Below, one piece after another: positions 21,797 to 34,550 of a stretch of DNA of 64,000 nt. The notes under the pieces are model-generated. The model was not told the DNA's origin and ran no database searches. It saw only the letters and a program-made list of their open reading frames with translations. Positions within the stretch are counted from its first letter, which is position 1; each line of letters begins with the position of its first letter. A program made the translations under genes and the position numbers. Source of the stretch: Arabidopsis thaliana (Eukaryota > Streptophyta > Magnoliopsida > Brassicales > Brassicaceae). The stretch lies in the NCBI RefSeq assembly GCF_000001735.4, contig NC_003076.8:13147835-13211834 (forward strand). Direction: 5' to 3'.

Positions 21797-23222
21797 GGAC
21801 TTGGCCACGGGCGAGAGTCCAAATTTCGGAAAGTTGCCCGAATGCATGGACAATTAACCTTAAGTGCCCAAAACACAATAGATTATCAAGGGGCAAAGAT
21901 GGGCAAGTTTAGGCATGAACGGGCAAGTTTGGGCACCAGTGGGCAAGTTTGGGCAAGAACGGCCGTGCCGCAGGCGAAGTTTGCCCCGCCATGCGTTGAC
22001 CGACCGTTTACCGCGCCTAGGACGCGTGGCTCGGCTGACTTGGGGCCTAAGCAAAGTTAAGGTCCCAAAGTCGAAAACTCTGCCCGAATCGTTGCACGCA
22101 TTTCATTGGTTACTGAGTGAGTTCTGGATAATGGTTTAAGTTTCATAATTATATTCTCATGCATCCTTGATTGATTTCGTGAGTTATATGAATCATGTGA
22201 ATAGTTACATTGGATTGCATATGTGATCTTTAGATTCTTCTGCTATTGTTTATTGTTGAGAGGTTGTGTTGAGGTATTGATGATTCTATGAGTGATTTAA
22301 CAATATGTTTTATAATATCTTAAACTTTGGGGTCTTGGTACGTGGTGCTTGTGGTAGGAGGCAAAGACCATAAGCGTGCCAAGATCGTGATAGGTCTGAC
22401 CTTCTTAGTGAACTGTGCTATCGTGGGGTCTTGTAACGATGTCACTTGATCGCCATGAAGTGCGAAAAACTCGGAGACACGGGGCTAGCTACCCTGGCCG
22501 AGTGTCTACACGACGGTGTAGCATTTTGTTGTGATGCTCCGGTTGCATACCTTTGGAGTGTGTGTGTTTGGTGTTGGGTTTGAAGGCAGCATATCGGGCC
22601 CTTTAAAACTTAATAAAACTAGAGTCTTAATGCATTTGCATGTTTTGTAGTTGCTTCGGCAAGCTACCTTTCGTTGCCATTCTCTGTTGCGTGTTTCATG
22701 TTGGGTATTTGGGTTGGGGTAAACTAATGTCTATTGTAGGGAATCGCGAGCTCACTGAGTAATCTTAGATTACTCATGATTCTACTTGTTTTGCAGGAAA
22801 CCCTTAGTAGGAAATAGAGGGCGTGGTGGACAATAGGAAACCCGGAGTAGTTTTGTGCCTTTTGTAAAACAAGTATGTTTCTATTATGTACCATGCTTTT
22901 GGCACTAAGCCTTGGCCATAAAACTTATAAATGTTTGGTAACATGTTGTGTAATATTTATACTTATGAAATAAATCGGGTTTCTTGTACAAATTTACGAG
23001 TAATAACTGAACATGACTTAGTCCGAGTCGGCACAAACATTAAATATCGTAAGGGTTGGCAAGCCTAAACGATGTTTTAAGTGGGAGAGTGGTCGTCAAT
23101 ACGCTGGCCAAGGGTTGGGATTGGTTCCCGAACCGCGGTTGGATGTTGATGATCATTCTGAATGTGGCGTTTTCGGGGCGCCAGTGACTAGTCTGGTCAT
23201 AGAGCATCTCGGGGGCGTTACA
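21794..23222 (+). repeat. Element B 5' LTR (start deleted)
   Basis: It begins at TAAGGACTTGGCCACGG, corresponding to base ~15 of the 3' LTR, and ends GGGGGCGTTACA. Compared with the 3' LTR it lacks about 80 bases around 22060 and about 25 around 22558. The hairpin GAGTAATCTTAGATTACTC is at 22757-22775, followed by TTTTGCAG. Confidence 0.88.
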
Positions 23223-23381
23223 ATTTGTGGTATCAGAGCATGGTTAATGATGCTAGCAGGACTCGTATTTTTTCAAAATGTTTTACCGAGTAAATGAGTC
23301 GCAAAAGGCATTTAGGATAATCCGGTCTGTTCACCATTATTAGGTAGATGAATTAAGTTTACCTTGGTTGAATGGATGCAG

Positions 23382-24798
23382 ATGTCTGGTCAAAGAACAG
23401 AGAGGAGTGAGACGATAAATTTCTCACCAGTTTATGAAAACTGGAGTCATCATTTCGGTCTGGGAGACTGGTACCGTATGTTGGAGGAGAAGGAGATGAG
23501 GGATACAATTATCCAAATATGTTTGGAGCGCCTGATAGGGATGTCCCCGGAACCACACCAGAATACTCCTTACCAAAGACTGTGCACTATAGCACATCCG
23601 AAGGGTCACACTCCGGGACGAGACCACATGTTCCTGTGAATCAACCTACCGTACACCCAAATCCGTCACTACCAAGGGAAGTTAATAAAGGAAATGGGGA
23701 AGGCCGTAATGTTCAAAATGTGCCGGAGATTCAACATACGTTGGGGATGATTCAGACCTTGTTGACTCACATGATTCAACAACAGCAACACCAACAATAG
23801 ATGCAGGAAAGCCAGCGTGCCGAATCTCCTTCGACTAAGTTCTTAAAGCTGGTTATGATGATGAACGATCTAGGTGTTCGGAAGATTAAAGGAGAGTAGA
23901 ATACTGTCTTAGCATATAAGTGGTTGAGGAACCTGGAAATGAATTTTGAAACTACAAGGTGCGTGGAAGACTTTAAGGGCCAGATAGCGGTAAACGTTTT
24001 AGATGAGGATGGTCGAGCTTGGTGGGATAGCGTTGTTTCACGATATCGCGACCAGCCTATCACATGGGAAATGTTTAAGAAGGAGTTTGAGTCTAAGTAA
24101 TTTCCACCGGAGGCACGTGATTGTCTGGAGCTGCAGTTTATGAGTTTGGACCAAGGGCAAAAGAGTGTCTTGGCATACGAGCAAATTTTTACAAGACTTG
24201 GGAGATATTTGTACAACGGAAAGGATGCTGAAGCTATGATGGTACGAAGGTTCCTAAGAGGTTTAAGGCCTAAACTTTGGGGACGCCTTCAGGCTGTTAC
24301 TTATACCAATGTGAGTGAATTGACGGAAATGGCCGTGAATGTTGAAGTCGGGACATTTTGCGGAAAGTCGGAAATGGCCAGAAATGGCAGGTAATGACCA
24401 CTTACGATCCAAGAGCCGGTTATATGTGCGGAAAGTCGGGACATTTTGCACGAGATTGCTCAACGGTCGTACAGACTAAAGTGCCAAATCTGGCATTTGT
24501 TACTTGTTATACTTATGGGGAGTCGGGACATGTGTCGAATGCATGCCCGAATAAGCAAGGGGGACTAAAGGGTAACTGAGTCGGAGCTTGTTTCATTTGT
24601 GGAGACCTAGGGCATTATGGTAACGCATGCCCGAACAGGCAAATAAGGCAGTATAACCAAATGCTTAATCACCCACCGCCAGTTCAGAAAGCTAAGGGAC
24701 CACCGGTAAAGAAGCAAGCCACTCCAGCAAATGTTTATGCCTTAGATGTAGAACCTACCAAACCTTCAAGACCCGCAAAAGGTCCCATAACAGGTTAG
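23382..24798 (+). pseudogene. Element B gag
   Basis: The start MSGQRTERSE matches the position of gag in element A. The core (VNVLDEDGRAWWDSV ... FPPEARD ... RRFLRGLRPKLWGRLQ) is visible around 23990-24290. Zinc knuckles follow: MCGKSGHFARDC, CYTYGESGHVSNAC (one cysteine replaced by Tyr) and CFICGDLGHYGNAC. There are stops near 23799, 23898, 24099, 24392 and 24577 and a frame change around 23500-23640. A partly repeated patch near 24346-24375 marks a small rearrangement. Confidence 0.88.
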
Positions 24799-24873
24799 TA
24801 TGGGTTCTTACTTTATTTGTTTATGTATGTTTGAGTGATTGATTGTTGTGTGCGTAGTTTACTAGTTTAAATA

Positions 24874-26850
24874 TTGCATATATCATTTTCATATGCATTA
24901 GGGACATTACTTGTTGGTGGTAACCCCACACATGTATTATTCGATTCGGGAGCGATAAATAGTTTTGTTAGTTCTGACGTGGCCGATAAGTTTGGCCATG
25001 GGTATGAGAAAAGAGAAGTGAAAGTTTTGGTACATACCGCGGGAAACCAGCCACCCCTGCAGACCCGAATTGTGTTATTAGGAGTCCCAAAAGTTATCCA
25101 GGATACGATCCTACCGGCAAACCTTTTGGTAATGCCAATGGAAAGGTTCGAAGTTATCCTTGGAATGGATTGGTTATCAAGATACCATGCCCATTTGGAT
25201 TGCGGGCGGAGCAGAGTAGTGTTCGAACGGAGGAATCGACCACAACTCACTTACCGTGGAATCAATCCAAGTAAGATTGCTTTGTTCGTGTCAGCACTGA
25301 AGGTCGAGAACTTGCTAAGAGGAGGAGAACTCTACCTTGTCACTTTAACCGCCTTTGGTGGAGAAGTTGAAAATGACTCAAAGATTGAAGAGATCCCGGC
25401 GGTGAACGAATTTGAAGAAGTGTTCAAGCCCTTGGAAGGATTACCTCCACCGAGGAATCATCCGTTTCCCATTAATCTTGAACCTCGGGCGATTACAATT
25501 GTAAGGGCACCATATAGGATGGCGCCAGCCGAGCTTGTAGAACTTAAGAAACAATTGGAGGATCTACTTGAAAAGGGATTTATTCGTCCAGGGGGAGCTC
25601 CAGTATTGTTTGTTAAGAAGAAAGATGGAAGTATGCGGTTATGTATTGACTACCGAGGTCTTAACAACATGACCATTAAGGATAAGTACCCATTTCCAAG
25701 AGTTGATGAGCTATTGGATCAGTTGAGGAGAGCATGTTGGTTCTCAAAAATTGATCTGTCCTCTGGGTACCATCAAATTTCAATCTCAGAGCTGTATGTA
25801 ATGAAGACTGCCTTTCAAACAAGGTATGGGCAATATGAATTTGTAGTCATGCCATTTGGACTTACAAATGCGCCCGCAGCCTTCATGAGACTTATGAACG
25901 AGGTATTCCATGATTATTTGGATAGCTTCGTTATCATATTTATCGATGATATCTTGGTATATTCACGGAGTGCAGAAGAGCATCGTGAACATCTGTGGAA
26001 AGTGTTGGACAGACTTAGAGAACAACGTTTGTTCGCTAAGTTTAGCAATTGTAAGTTCTGGCAACGAGAAATTGGATTTCTTGGCCCCAAAATTTCAGGA
26101 CAAGGAGTTACGGCGGATCCTGAAAAGATTGCCGTAATACAGCAATGGTCGCAACCTACATCCATTACAGGAGTACGAAGCTTCTTAGGATTGGCAGGCT
26201 ATTACCGTAAGTTCGTCAAGGGATTTTCATCAATTACTAAGCCTTTGACCCGACTTACTGGTAAAGGTGTACCTTTCATATGGAATAAGGATGTTGAGGA
26301 AGCCTTTGTTAAGTTGAAGAACGCATTAACAACCGTTCCAATTGTAGCTTTGCCGGAGCCAAATAAACCATATGATATCTACACGGATGCCTCGAGAGTT
26401 GGCTTGGGATGTGTCCTTATGCAAGAAGGAAAGGTGATTGCCTATGCATCACGGTAATTAAGACGTCATGAGGAGAATTATCCCACTCACGATTTAGAAA
26501 TGGCCGCTGTAATATTCACGTTGAAGGCATGGAGATCATACTTGTACGGGGAGACGGTACGAGTATTTACGGATCACCAAAGTTTTAAATACTTATTTAC
26601 GCAGCCAGATCTGAAACTACGACAACGAAGATGGATGGAGTTAATCGCCGACTATGATTTGAAGATTCAATATCACCCGGGAAAAGCTAATGTGGTGGCA
26701 GACGCCTTAAGTCGCCGGAAAATGGAAGTGGATGTTGGAAATGATCTAGAGTCGTTAACTGATAAGTTAAAGAAAGTGACTTTGTTAGCTCTAGAGGGTG
26801 AATCTAGTGAGCCCTTGGGTTTACAAACTGTGACTCAAACAAACCTACTT
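24874..26850 (+). pseudogene. Element B protease, reverse transcriptase and RNase H
   Basis: An open frame of 527 codons runs 24874-26457. It carries protease [10 protein letters not shown] (about 24940), [10 protein letters not shown], the RT blocks [29 protein letters not shown] and the catalytic FIDDILVYS (about 25937-25965), and RNase H start [10 protein letters not shown] (about 26380). A stop at 26455 interrupts RNase H, which continues in the same frame as [23 protein letters not shown] and ADALSRR to 26856. The segment before VLFVKKKDG has lost about four residues relative to the usual SSSPWGAPV. Apart from the stop the catalytic motifs look intact. Confidence 0.92.
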
Positions 26851-26856
26851 AACTGA

Positions 26857-28318
26857 ATCCAAGAAGAACCGGCACAAGATGAAAAGTTGTAGAATATCGT
26901 GGAGGAATTAAAAACATTAGATGGACCAAATGCTAGTGGCTACCATCTGGCTGATGATGGCACCTTATTACTTAATGGGAGAATTACTGTGCCTGACCGT
27001 AAGGATTACGACAAAAAATTTTGAAAGTGGCACATACTTCTTTGTTGAGCATTCATCCGAGAAGTACAAAAATGTACAAGGATATAAGGAAGTATTACCA
27101 TTGGCCTAGGATGAAGAGATCAGTGGCAAAATGGGTAAGCCAATGTGATTCATGCCAAAGAGTTAAGGTGGAACATCAAGTACCAGCAGGTTTATTGCGT
27201 AACCTACCAATTCCTGCATAGAACTGGGAGTCAATCTCGATGGATTTCATCACTGGATTACCAACAAGACCATGACGTAGCAATGATGCTATATGGGTAG
27301 TAGTAGATCGCTTGACCAAGATGGCTCATTTGGTATCAATGAAAAGCACGGATCAGTCACCTATCTTGGTAGAAAAGTATATCGATGAAATCTTAAGACT
27401 CCATGGGGTCACTTGCTAATATAGTGTCCGATCGAGGTCCTAAGTTCTCATCTATATTTTGGCAAGACCTCCAGCGTGCTTTAGGAACTGACGTTCACAT
27501 GAGCACGACATTTCATCCAGAAACTGACGGGCAAACTGAAAAGACCATCCGAACCAAAGAAGATATGATTCGGCTATGTGCACTAGAATGGGCTGGTGAT
27601 TGGGAAGACTACATGTCTTTGGTTGAGTTTTCTTACAATAACAGCTATCACTCAAGCATCGGTATGTCGCCATTTCAAGCAATGTATGGAAGGCCATGTC
27701 GAACTCCTCTTTGTTGGACGGAAGTAGGAGAGAGTACGAGTTTTAGTAATTGGTTAATCGATGAGACTACGGAGAAAATTCAGTTTATCCGAGATAATAT
27801 GAAGAAAGCTCAAGATCGACAGAAAAAGTATGCTGACCGAAAGAGGCGTAACATGGAATTCCAAGAAGGCAACATGGTTTATCTCAAGGTAACCGCGTTG
27901 AAAGGGAAAGATCGCTTTGTAAAAGTTGGAAAGCTCGCGGTAAGATTTATTGGTCCATGCAAAATTGAGAAGAGAATTGGGGAAGTAGCCTATCGTTTGT
28001 ATATGCCAGAAGAAATGCAAACTAAGGAAGCACGTTCCGGATCCTAATGCTATCATACCCGAGCCGATACAAGAGTTGAGAACGAATCTCACCTATCCTG
28101 AAAGACCTCTTGGTATTGCTGAAAAACGAATGCAGGAGATAAACAATAGAAGAATTCCGCCAATTCAAGTTTCCTGGGGAAGGCAAAATCGTAAGGTTAT
28201 TACTTGGGAAGATGAGGAAAAGTTCAGGACAAAATATCCACAGTTTTTCGAACCAGGAAACGTAGAGGATGTAGCCGGACTGTCTAATCCTTCTGGAATT
28301 CGGGACGAATTCTATTAA
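26857..28318 (+). pseudogene. Element B integrase and chromodomain-like tail
   Basis: The zinc-binding region ([10 protein letters not shown] ... CDSCQRV), the core ([22 protein letters not shown] giving the D, D and E positions) and the C-terminal part ([15 protein letters not shown]) are visible. Stops occur at 26854, 26890, 27220 and 27273, with frame changes near 27010 and 27410 and near 28025. The tail (VSWGRQNRKVITWEDEEKF) ends in GIRDEFY at 28318. It would insert element cDNA and, by its tail, favour certain chromatin. Confidence 0.88.
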
Positions 28319-29401
28319 GGGGGGGAGAATGTAGTGACCCGCGTAAGGACATCGGCCACGGGCGAGAGTCTGAATTTTGGAAAGTTGCCCGAATGCTTGG
28401 ACAATTAACCTTAAGTGCCCAAAACACAATAGACTATCAAGGGACAAAGATAGGCAAGTTTGTGCAATAATGGGCAAGTTTGGGCATGAATGGGCAAGTT
28501 TGGGCAAGAACGGTCGTGCCGCGGGCGAAATTCTCCCGTCGGGCGTTGACCGACCGTTGACCGCGCCAAGGACGCGTGGCTCGACTGACTTGGGGCCCAA
28601 GCAAAGTTTCTTGGAGCCGAATTTTAGTTGCGTGGAGCCGAAGTTTGGGTGGCCACGTGTCGCTCATCCGCTAGAGCAACGAGCGTGTCATCACGGGTCT
28701 CGAAGCTGAAAACTCTGCCCGAATCATTGCACGCATTTTGTTGGTTACTGAGTGAGTTCTGGATAATGGTTTAAGTTTCATAATCATATTCTCATGCATC
28801 CTTGATTGATTTCGTGAGTTATATGAATCTTGTGAATGGTTATATTGGATTGCATATGTGATCTTTAGATTCTTATGCTATTGTTTATGGTTGAGAGGTT
28901 GTGTTGAGGTATTGATGATTCTATGAGTTTGATTTAACCATATGTTTCATAATATCTTAAACTTTGGGGTCTTGGTACGTGGTGCTTGTGGTAGGAGGCA
29001 AAGACCATAAACGTGCCAAGATCGTGATATGGCTGACCTTCTTAGTGAACCGTGCTATCGTGGGGGTCTTGTAACGATGTTACTTGATGCCATGAAGTGC
29101 GAAGAACTCGGAGAGACGAGGCTAGCTACCGTGGCTGAGTGTCTACACGACGGTGTAGCATTTGGTAGTGATGCTCCGGTTGCATACCTTTGTGGTTGTA
29201 GCACGGGAGATCACGGGAGTGTGTGTGTTTGGTGTTGAGTTTGAAGGCAGCATATCGGGCCCTTTAAAACTTAATAAAACAGGAGTCTTAATGCATTTGC
29301 ATGTTTTGTAGTTGCTTCAGCAAGCTACATTTTGTTGCCATTCTCTGTTGCGTGTTTCATGTTGGGTATTTGGGTTGGGGTAAACTAATGTGTGTTGCAG
29401 G

Positions 29402-32400
29402 TAGTCATGTTAATATGGGCTAACCCACCCCAATTAAACCCACCCCATTTAAACCCACCCCATTTAACTTCAAACCCATATAAACCCATTTATATTTGAA
29501 CCCCATTTAACCTTACCCATTTAAATTTAGTAAACCCATATGGACCCATTTAAACCTATTAAGTGAGATATTGTCTTTTATTAATTCATTCATAAACTTG
29601 ATAGATAAATAACAATAGCCCATAAACATTAGCTAAATCTGAAATATTTATAATCCATTAAAACATAGATTTCAATAACATTGAACAAAACAAAAAAATA
29701 AGAGCAAATGATGAGTGATCCATAAATCTTCAAGAGCATTTTCATAGCGTAGTGTCGTCATTATCTTCAACTGTACCTACAATTCAACATAAAAATTAGT
29801 GATAACAATCACTTAATTATAAAGTAGTTTCTGTAAATCTTAAATTATTACCTTCATATTCTGCGAAACCACGTAACCAGTTACGTGTACATAGCAAAGC
29901 CCGAACGTTTTGTGGAAGTAAACGATTCCTATATGGTGTCAAGACTCTACTTCCAATGCTAAATGCTGATTCCGAAGATACTGTGGTAATTGGAATACTG
30001 AGAATATCAAGTGCCATTAAAGCTAAATCCCCAAGGCGATGTTGGTTGTCTTTCCAATACCTCAAAACATCTAAATTTGGAAAAGCTTTCCACTCTAGTC
30101 TTGGCTCAGCCAAATAGATATCCAAGTGACTCTTTGTGTTGTTCACACCAGCTTCAATGCTTCTTTCCAACTCAAAGAGATCCTGTATTACAAAGATTTA
30201 CATCAGTTAACAATATGGATTTCTAATATGGAATTTTAACTTTGTATATGAAGATACTTACATTATCGAAATCATCCTCAAGTGGAGATTCACTAAGTAA
30301 GTCATGTGGATTTGTTGTCCCTGAAACACCTGGAGAACTCGTCTGATAAGCTTTAAAAATCATTTCCAAATTCTTCTCAAGTTCTTTAATCTTCAACGCA
30401 GAAGTAGTGGGATCTACTTTCTGATAAGCTACTTCGAGCATCTTTACTTTAAGTCTTGGATCTAAAACTGCTCCAATAGCTAAAATAAGACTGTAATCCT
30501 TCCAATACTTAGCAAACTTGATTTTCATTTCCATAGCCATTTGCTTTATATCCTCATCATCACAAGTGACGTACTTCTTCAATAGTAATTCAATCCTCCA
30601 TACTTGGGTGAAGTATACATTCGATGTCGGATATTTGGAACCTGAAATATAAGTAGTGATTACACTAAATGGCTTCAACAAGTCACAAATCTTTTCACCA
30701 TGATCCCACTCATCATCTGATGGTAAAGACTTATAATTGGTGTCAAAAGCCTTCATGCTATCAAATGCTTTTCTAAACTTCAATGCTCTAGCGAGCATTT
30801 CATATGTAGAGTTCCATCTGGTTGGAACATCAAGAGATAACCCTGCCCCACTCCTTATTCCCACTCTCTCTACACAGGCTGCAAATGCCTCTTTCCTCTG
30901 TGGAGATGCTTTAACATATAAAACACTTTCTCGAATGTTGTGTAAAACATCCTTAGCTAACTCTAAACCTTTCTTGACAATGATGTTAAGAATATGAGCA
31001 CAATATCTAATGTGCAGAAATTTCCCATCACATAACAAACCACTGCCACTAATCATCTGAAGCTGACCCTTGAGGATTTTCACCATACTATTATTATTGG
31101 TAGCATTGTCTAGAGTCATAGAAAGTACCTTTTTTCTAGTCCCCATTCCTTTAAACAATCAAGAATCCTATTAGCAATATGTTCACCAGTGTGCGGAGAC
31201 TTCAACTCACAAAAATCTAGAATATAACTGTGTAAATGCCAACCTTCATCGATAAAATGCCCAGTTACACAAATATAACTCGTCATACTAGCCTTAGCTG
31301 ACCACAAGTCCGAAGTAAAAGAAACTCTACCACGATGCTTTGCAAAAAGCTCTTTTAACTTTTCTTTTTCTACTTCATATCTCACAAAAACATCAGCAGC
31401 AGCAGTTTGCCTACAAATAGGCTGATAATCCGGATTTAAATATTTGTCTCTCGCTCGGACTTTCTCATATTCTACGTATCGAAACGGTAAATCATGATAG
31501 ATAATGACTTCACTAACCATCTCACGATCTATCTTCTGATCATATACCGGCCTATCTATCTTCTTAGGCATCTTAGGACACTTCTCTAAATGGCGACTTA
31601 AGTGATTTGTTCCATAATTTCCATGTGGTCTACTACTAGTACCTATCACCAACTTTGTACCACAATGTATGCACTTAGCTCTTTCTTTTTCATCACTCTC
31701 TAACCCTACTGAAATGAAATCATCCCAAACATTTGAAGTTTTGCGTCTCTTACGTGGAGTTTGTTGAGTTTGAGTCGGCTGAATTTGTGTTTCACTTTGC
31801 TCCGGTGCTTGCACTTCTGCATCTTCCTCATTCATGTCTATTAAGTCATTTTGTGCATTGAGAAATGCAATTGTTTGTAGAGACTCTAAATCCATTCTGA
31901 AAAAAAGAGAAACAAAAGCACTAACGTTAGTTTACAAAACTAAGACTCAAGACTCAAAAAACACGAACCTGTTTCTATCAAGAAACCACTTTACTTTAGT
32001 TTTCAATTCATATAAAACACTTAAACACAACAAACCTGTTTCTATCAAGAAACCAAATAAACAAAACCAATAAAGAACATTTTGAGTTTGAAATATAAGA
32101 AATACTAATAAAATCATGCTAAATACGACCAATCATTTGAGAAGTACTAATAAGAAAGCCTCACGTAGCCCAAAAGTCCAAAACAAAACTTCACTAATTA
32201 AGAAAAAAGGTAAAACGATGGAAGAAGAATTGGTGGTACTCAACTACTCATTAATAAAACAAAACGTCACTTCCCAGTTTGGAACAAAATTGGGTCTGGA
32301 ACAAAATTGATGGAAGAAGAAAGATGGGTCTTGTTCCTTTACCTGAGTGAATTGGAGAGAGAGTTTTTTTCTCAGCAAGATCTCAGCAAATTGATTCGAT

Positions 32401-32628
32401 TAGCGACGCAACAAATTGTTTACTGTGTCTCTGCAAATTGTTCTTTAGGTTAGAAATAAATGGGCTATCCATTTATTTAAGAGAAAACCCATTTAATAAG
32501 TGGGCTTAACTGGGTTAACCCATTTAACCAATTAAAACAATTTTTTATAAATGGGTCTAAATGGGCTATTTATTTAACAACATACCCATTTAATTAAATG
32601 GGCAGTGAAACCCATTTTAACATCACTA
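29402..32628 (-). mobile_element. hAT DNA transposon, 3227 bp, 8-bp TSD
   Basis: The ends are inverted repeats, TAGTCATGTTAATATGGGC on the left and TAGTGATGTTAAAATGGGT read inward from the right (16 of 19 identical). GTTGCAGG flanks both sides (29394-29401 and 32629-32636), an 8-bp duplication diagnostic of hAT. Subterminal DNA on both sides is full of AACCCATTTAA-like repeats. One transposase gene lies on the minus strand with a single apparent frameshift. This is the best-preserved transposon of the nest and probably among the youngest. Confidence 0.95.
29742..31895 (-). pseudogene. hAT transposase, one frameshift
   Basis: The gene reads on the minus strand as three coding exons: 31895-30262, 30182-29852 and 29776-29742, with introns 30261-30183 and 29851-29777, both GT-AG. 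N-terminal residues ~55-105 form a BED zinc finger (C..C at CIHC, HLSRHLEKC). Catalytic landmarks are TSDLWSAKAS and TLDNATNN; the C-terminus has the hAT dimerisation block (SSESAFSIGSR, TPYRNRLLPQ). Exon lengths sum to 2000 nt, one short of 667 codons, and the frame changes inside an A-run near 31130, so a single lost base explains the break. It excises and reinserts the element in the nucleus. Confidence 0.9.
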
Positions 32629-33117
32629 GTTGCAGGGAATCCCGAGCTCACTGAGTAATCTTAGATTACTCATGATTCTACTTGTTTTGCAGGAAACCCT
32701 TAGTAAGAAATAGAGGGCGTGGTGGACAATAGGAAACCCGGAATAGTTTTGTGCCTTTTGTAAAACAAGTATGTTTCTATTATGTACCATGCTTTTGGCA
32801 CTAAGCCTTGGCCATAAAACTTATAAATGTTTGGTAACATGTTGTGTAATATTTATACTTGTGAAATAAATCGGGTTTCTTGTACAAATTTACGAGTAAG
32901 GACTAATAATGACTTAGTCCGAGTCGGCACAACACTTAAATATTATAAGGGCTGGCAAGCCTAAATGATGTTTTAATTTGGAGAGTGGTCGTCAATACGC
33001 CGGCCACGGGTTGGGATTAGTTCCCGAACCTCGGTTGGATGTTGATGATCATTCTCAATATGGCATTTTCGGGGCTCCCGTGACTTTTCCGATCATAAGC
33101 GTCTCGGGGGCGTTACA

Positions 33118-33560
33118 TTCACCTAGACCCGTCACTAGTCATGATGACACCTAGCCCGGACACTCGTCTGAGTGACTAGCGCCGCCTGAAGAAGCCTGTC
33201 TGGTTGTGCCAATCTTTGGCGGGACCTGGCCCACCTGGCAGCCTGGAGCAAGCCCGCCGACCCGGACAACCTACTGCGTGCCGGCCCAGTCGATCCAAAA
33301 TTTGGCCGGCCAAAACTCGGCCACCCTTGGCAAGCCCGTGAATGGATAGGAAAGTTGCATTCAATGGATTCGGCCGACCAAAAACTCCGCCACCCACTAA
33401 GGCGATCGACCTGCCAATGGATTCGTTGGACTCGCAAACTATCCCGCTCAGCTAGATGGTTGCTTATTACCCGCCCACACCACCCGTTTGGCCAATTATC
33501 GCAACTGCCCCGCCATCCATTCACACCATCTGTCACCACAAATTTGATCTTATTTGTGGC
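33118..33560. other. GC-rich interval between element B and the Mutator-like element
   Basis: It has no recognisable gene. It is noticeably more GC-rich than its neighbours and contains TTGGC/GCCAA-like and GGCCGAC blocks. It should belong to the interior of the Athila-like host element, but I see no coding match to confirm this. TATTTGTGGC at 33551-33560 is the left target-site copy of the Mutator-like element. Confidence 0.5.
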
Positions 33561-34085
33561 TAGGGCGGCATAATATCTGAATCCAAGCACCCTATCCGAA
33601 AAACCCGATTCAAATTCAAATCCAAAATCTCAAAATACCCAAATAGGTTCTACACTTCCAAACCTGAAAAACCGAACCCGAACTCGATCCGACCCGATAT
33701 CCGAACGGGTATCCGAACATATCCACAATTTAATTACACAGTTATAATATATTATTTGGGAAAAATCCCAAAAAAAAACCAAACTAATTTTAATTTGAAA
33801 CTTTAATATCCATATGTTTTGAATTGGTAATAAAATACCCAATATAATAAATTGTTGTTAGCAAATAACCTGATCTATTTTTGAATGGTAATAATGAACA
33901 TGGTGTTTGATAGACGTTAATTTCTCTGATGGAACCGTTAAACCGGTTCCGATGGTTAACAAAGCGTGGTTAATTAGACTAATTAAAAGATTACACTACC
34001 CTCATTCCTTTCTTCCTTTAAATCTAGAATTGTTGAACCCATTGAACCCTAATTTCATTTCCTTCTTTGAAACCTTAAAAATTCA

Positions 34086-34550
34086 ATGATGGTGAGCCAT
34101 AACTCTGGGTCAGATGCAAATTTGGTGAGCAGGAACTGGGGTCCTCTTTGCAACTGTGGTAGGGCTACGACGGTTGTGAAAGCTTGAACTAACGAAAATC
34201 CTGGAAGAAGATTTTTCAAGTGTAGTGTTCATGGCTTCTTCAATTGGGCAGATGTTGAGAAGCCATATGGTTTGCAGAAGGTGAGCTTATTCAAAGCAAG
34301 GGATGAGAATCGGCAGCAGAAGGAGGAACTTTAGACACTTAAAGAATCTCTAAGCGCCAAGAGTAGCCAAGATTTAAGTGCTTCAACAACAATGAACCGT
34401 GTGTTATTGCCTAACGAGCAAGAGAAGGAGAAGCTCGAAAACGATGTTGTGGTTGCTAATGAGAAGGAAAAACTGCTTCGTTAGTTTATTGTGTTGTCAT
34501 GGGGAGGCTTCATTGTTGTAATTGGGATGATACTTGCGATGGGGAAGTAG
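34086..34550 (+). pseudogene. GRF zinc-finger protein with C-terminal membrane segment, decayed
   Basis: The frame reads MMVSHNSGSDANLVSRNWGP, then LCNCGRATTVVKA and, after a stop at about 34184, NPGRRFFKCSVHGFFNWAD. CxC, the GRRFFKC block and the FFNWAD end are the signature of a GRF-type zinc finger. Further stops occur near 34332 and 34482, followed by a hydrophobic stretch (FIVLSWGGFIVVIGMILAMG) that could cross a membrane. Small GRF plus transmembrane proteins are common plant genes. This copy lies inside the MULE, convergent with its transposase, so it is either an accessory gene or captured host sequence. Confidence 0.7.

Larger units (their letters stand above)
21794..33117 (+). mobile_element. 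Element B: chromovirus-like gypsy with near-complete pol
   Basis: LTRs lie at 21794-23222 and 28330-33117 (the second split by an hAT element). A primer-binding site TGGTATCAGAGC is at 23229-23240 and a purine tract precedes 28330. Gag, protease, RT, RNase H, integrase and the chromodomain-like tail are all present in gypsy order but carry several stops. The 5' LTR lacks its first ~20 bases, so its target-site duplication cannot be checked. It is a relative of element A, with many identical stretches in integrase. Confidence 0.9.
28330..33117 (+). repeat. Element B 3' LTR, interrupted by hAT insertion
   Basis: It starts TGTAGTGACCCGCG after the purine tract and ends GGGGGCGTTACA. Removing 29402-32628 and one 8-bp target copy leaves about 1553 bases that align with the 5' LTR. 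The hairpin is at 32653-32671. Confidence 0.92.
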
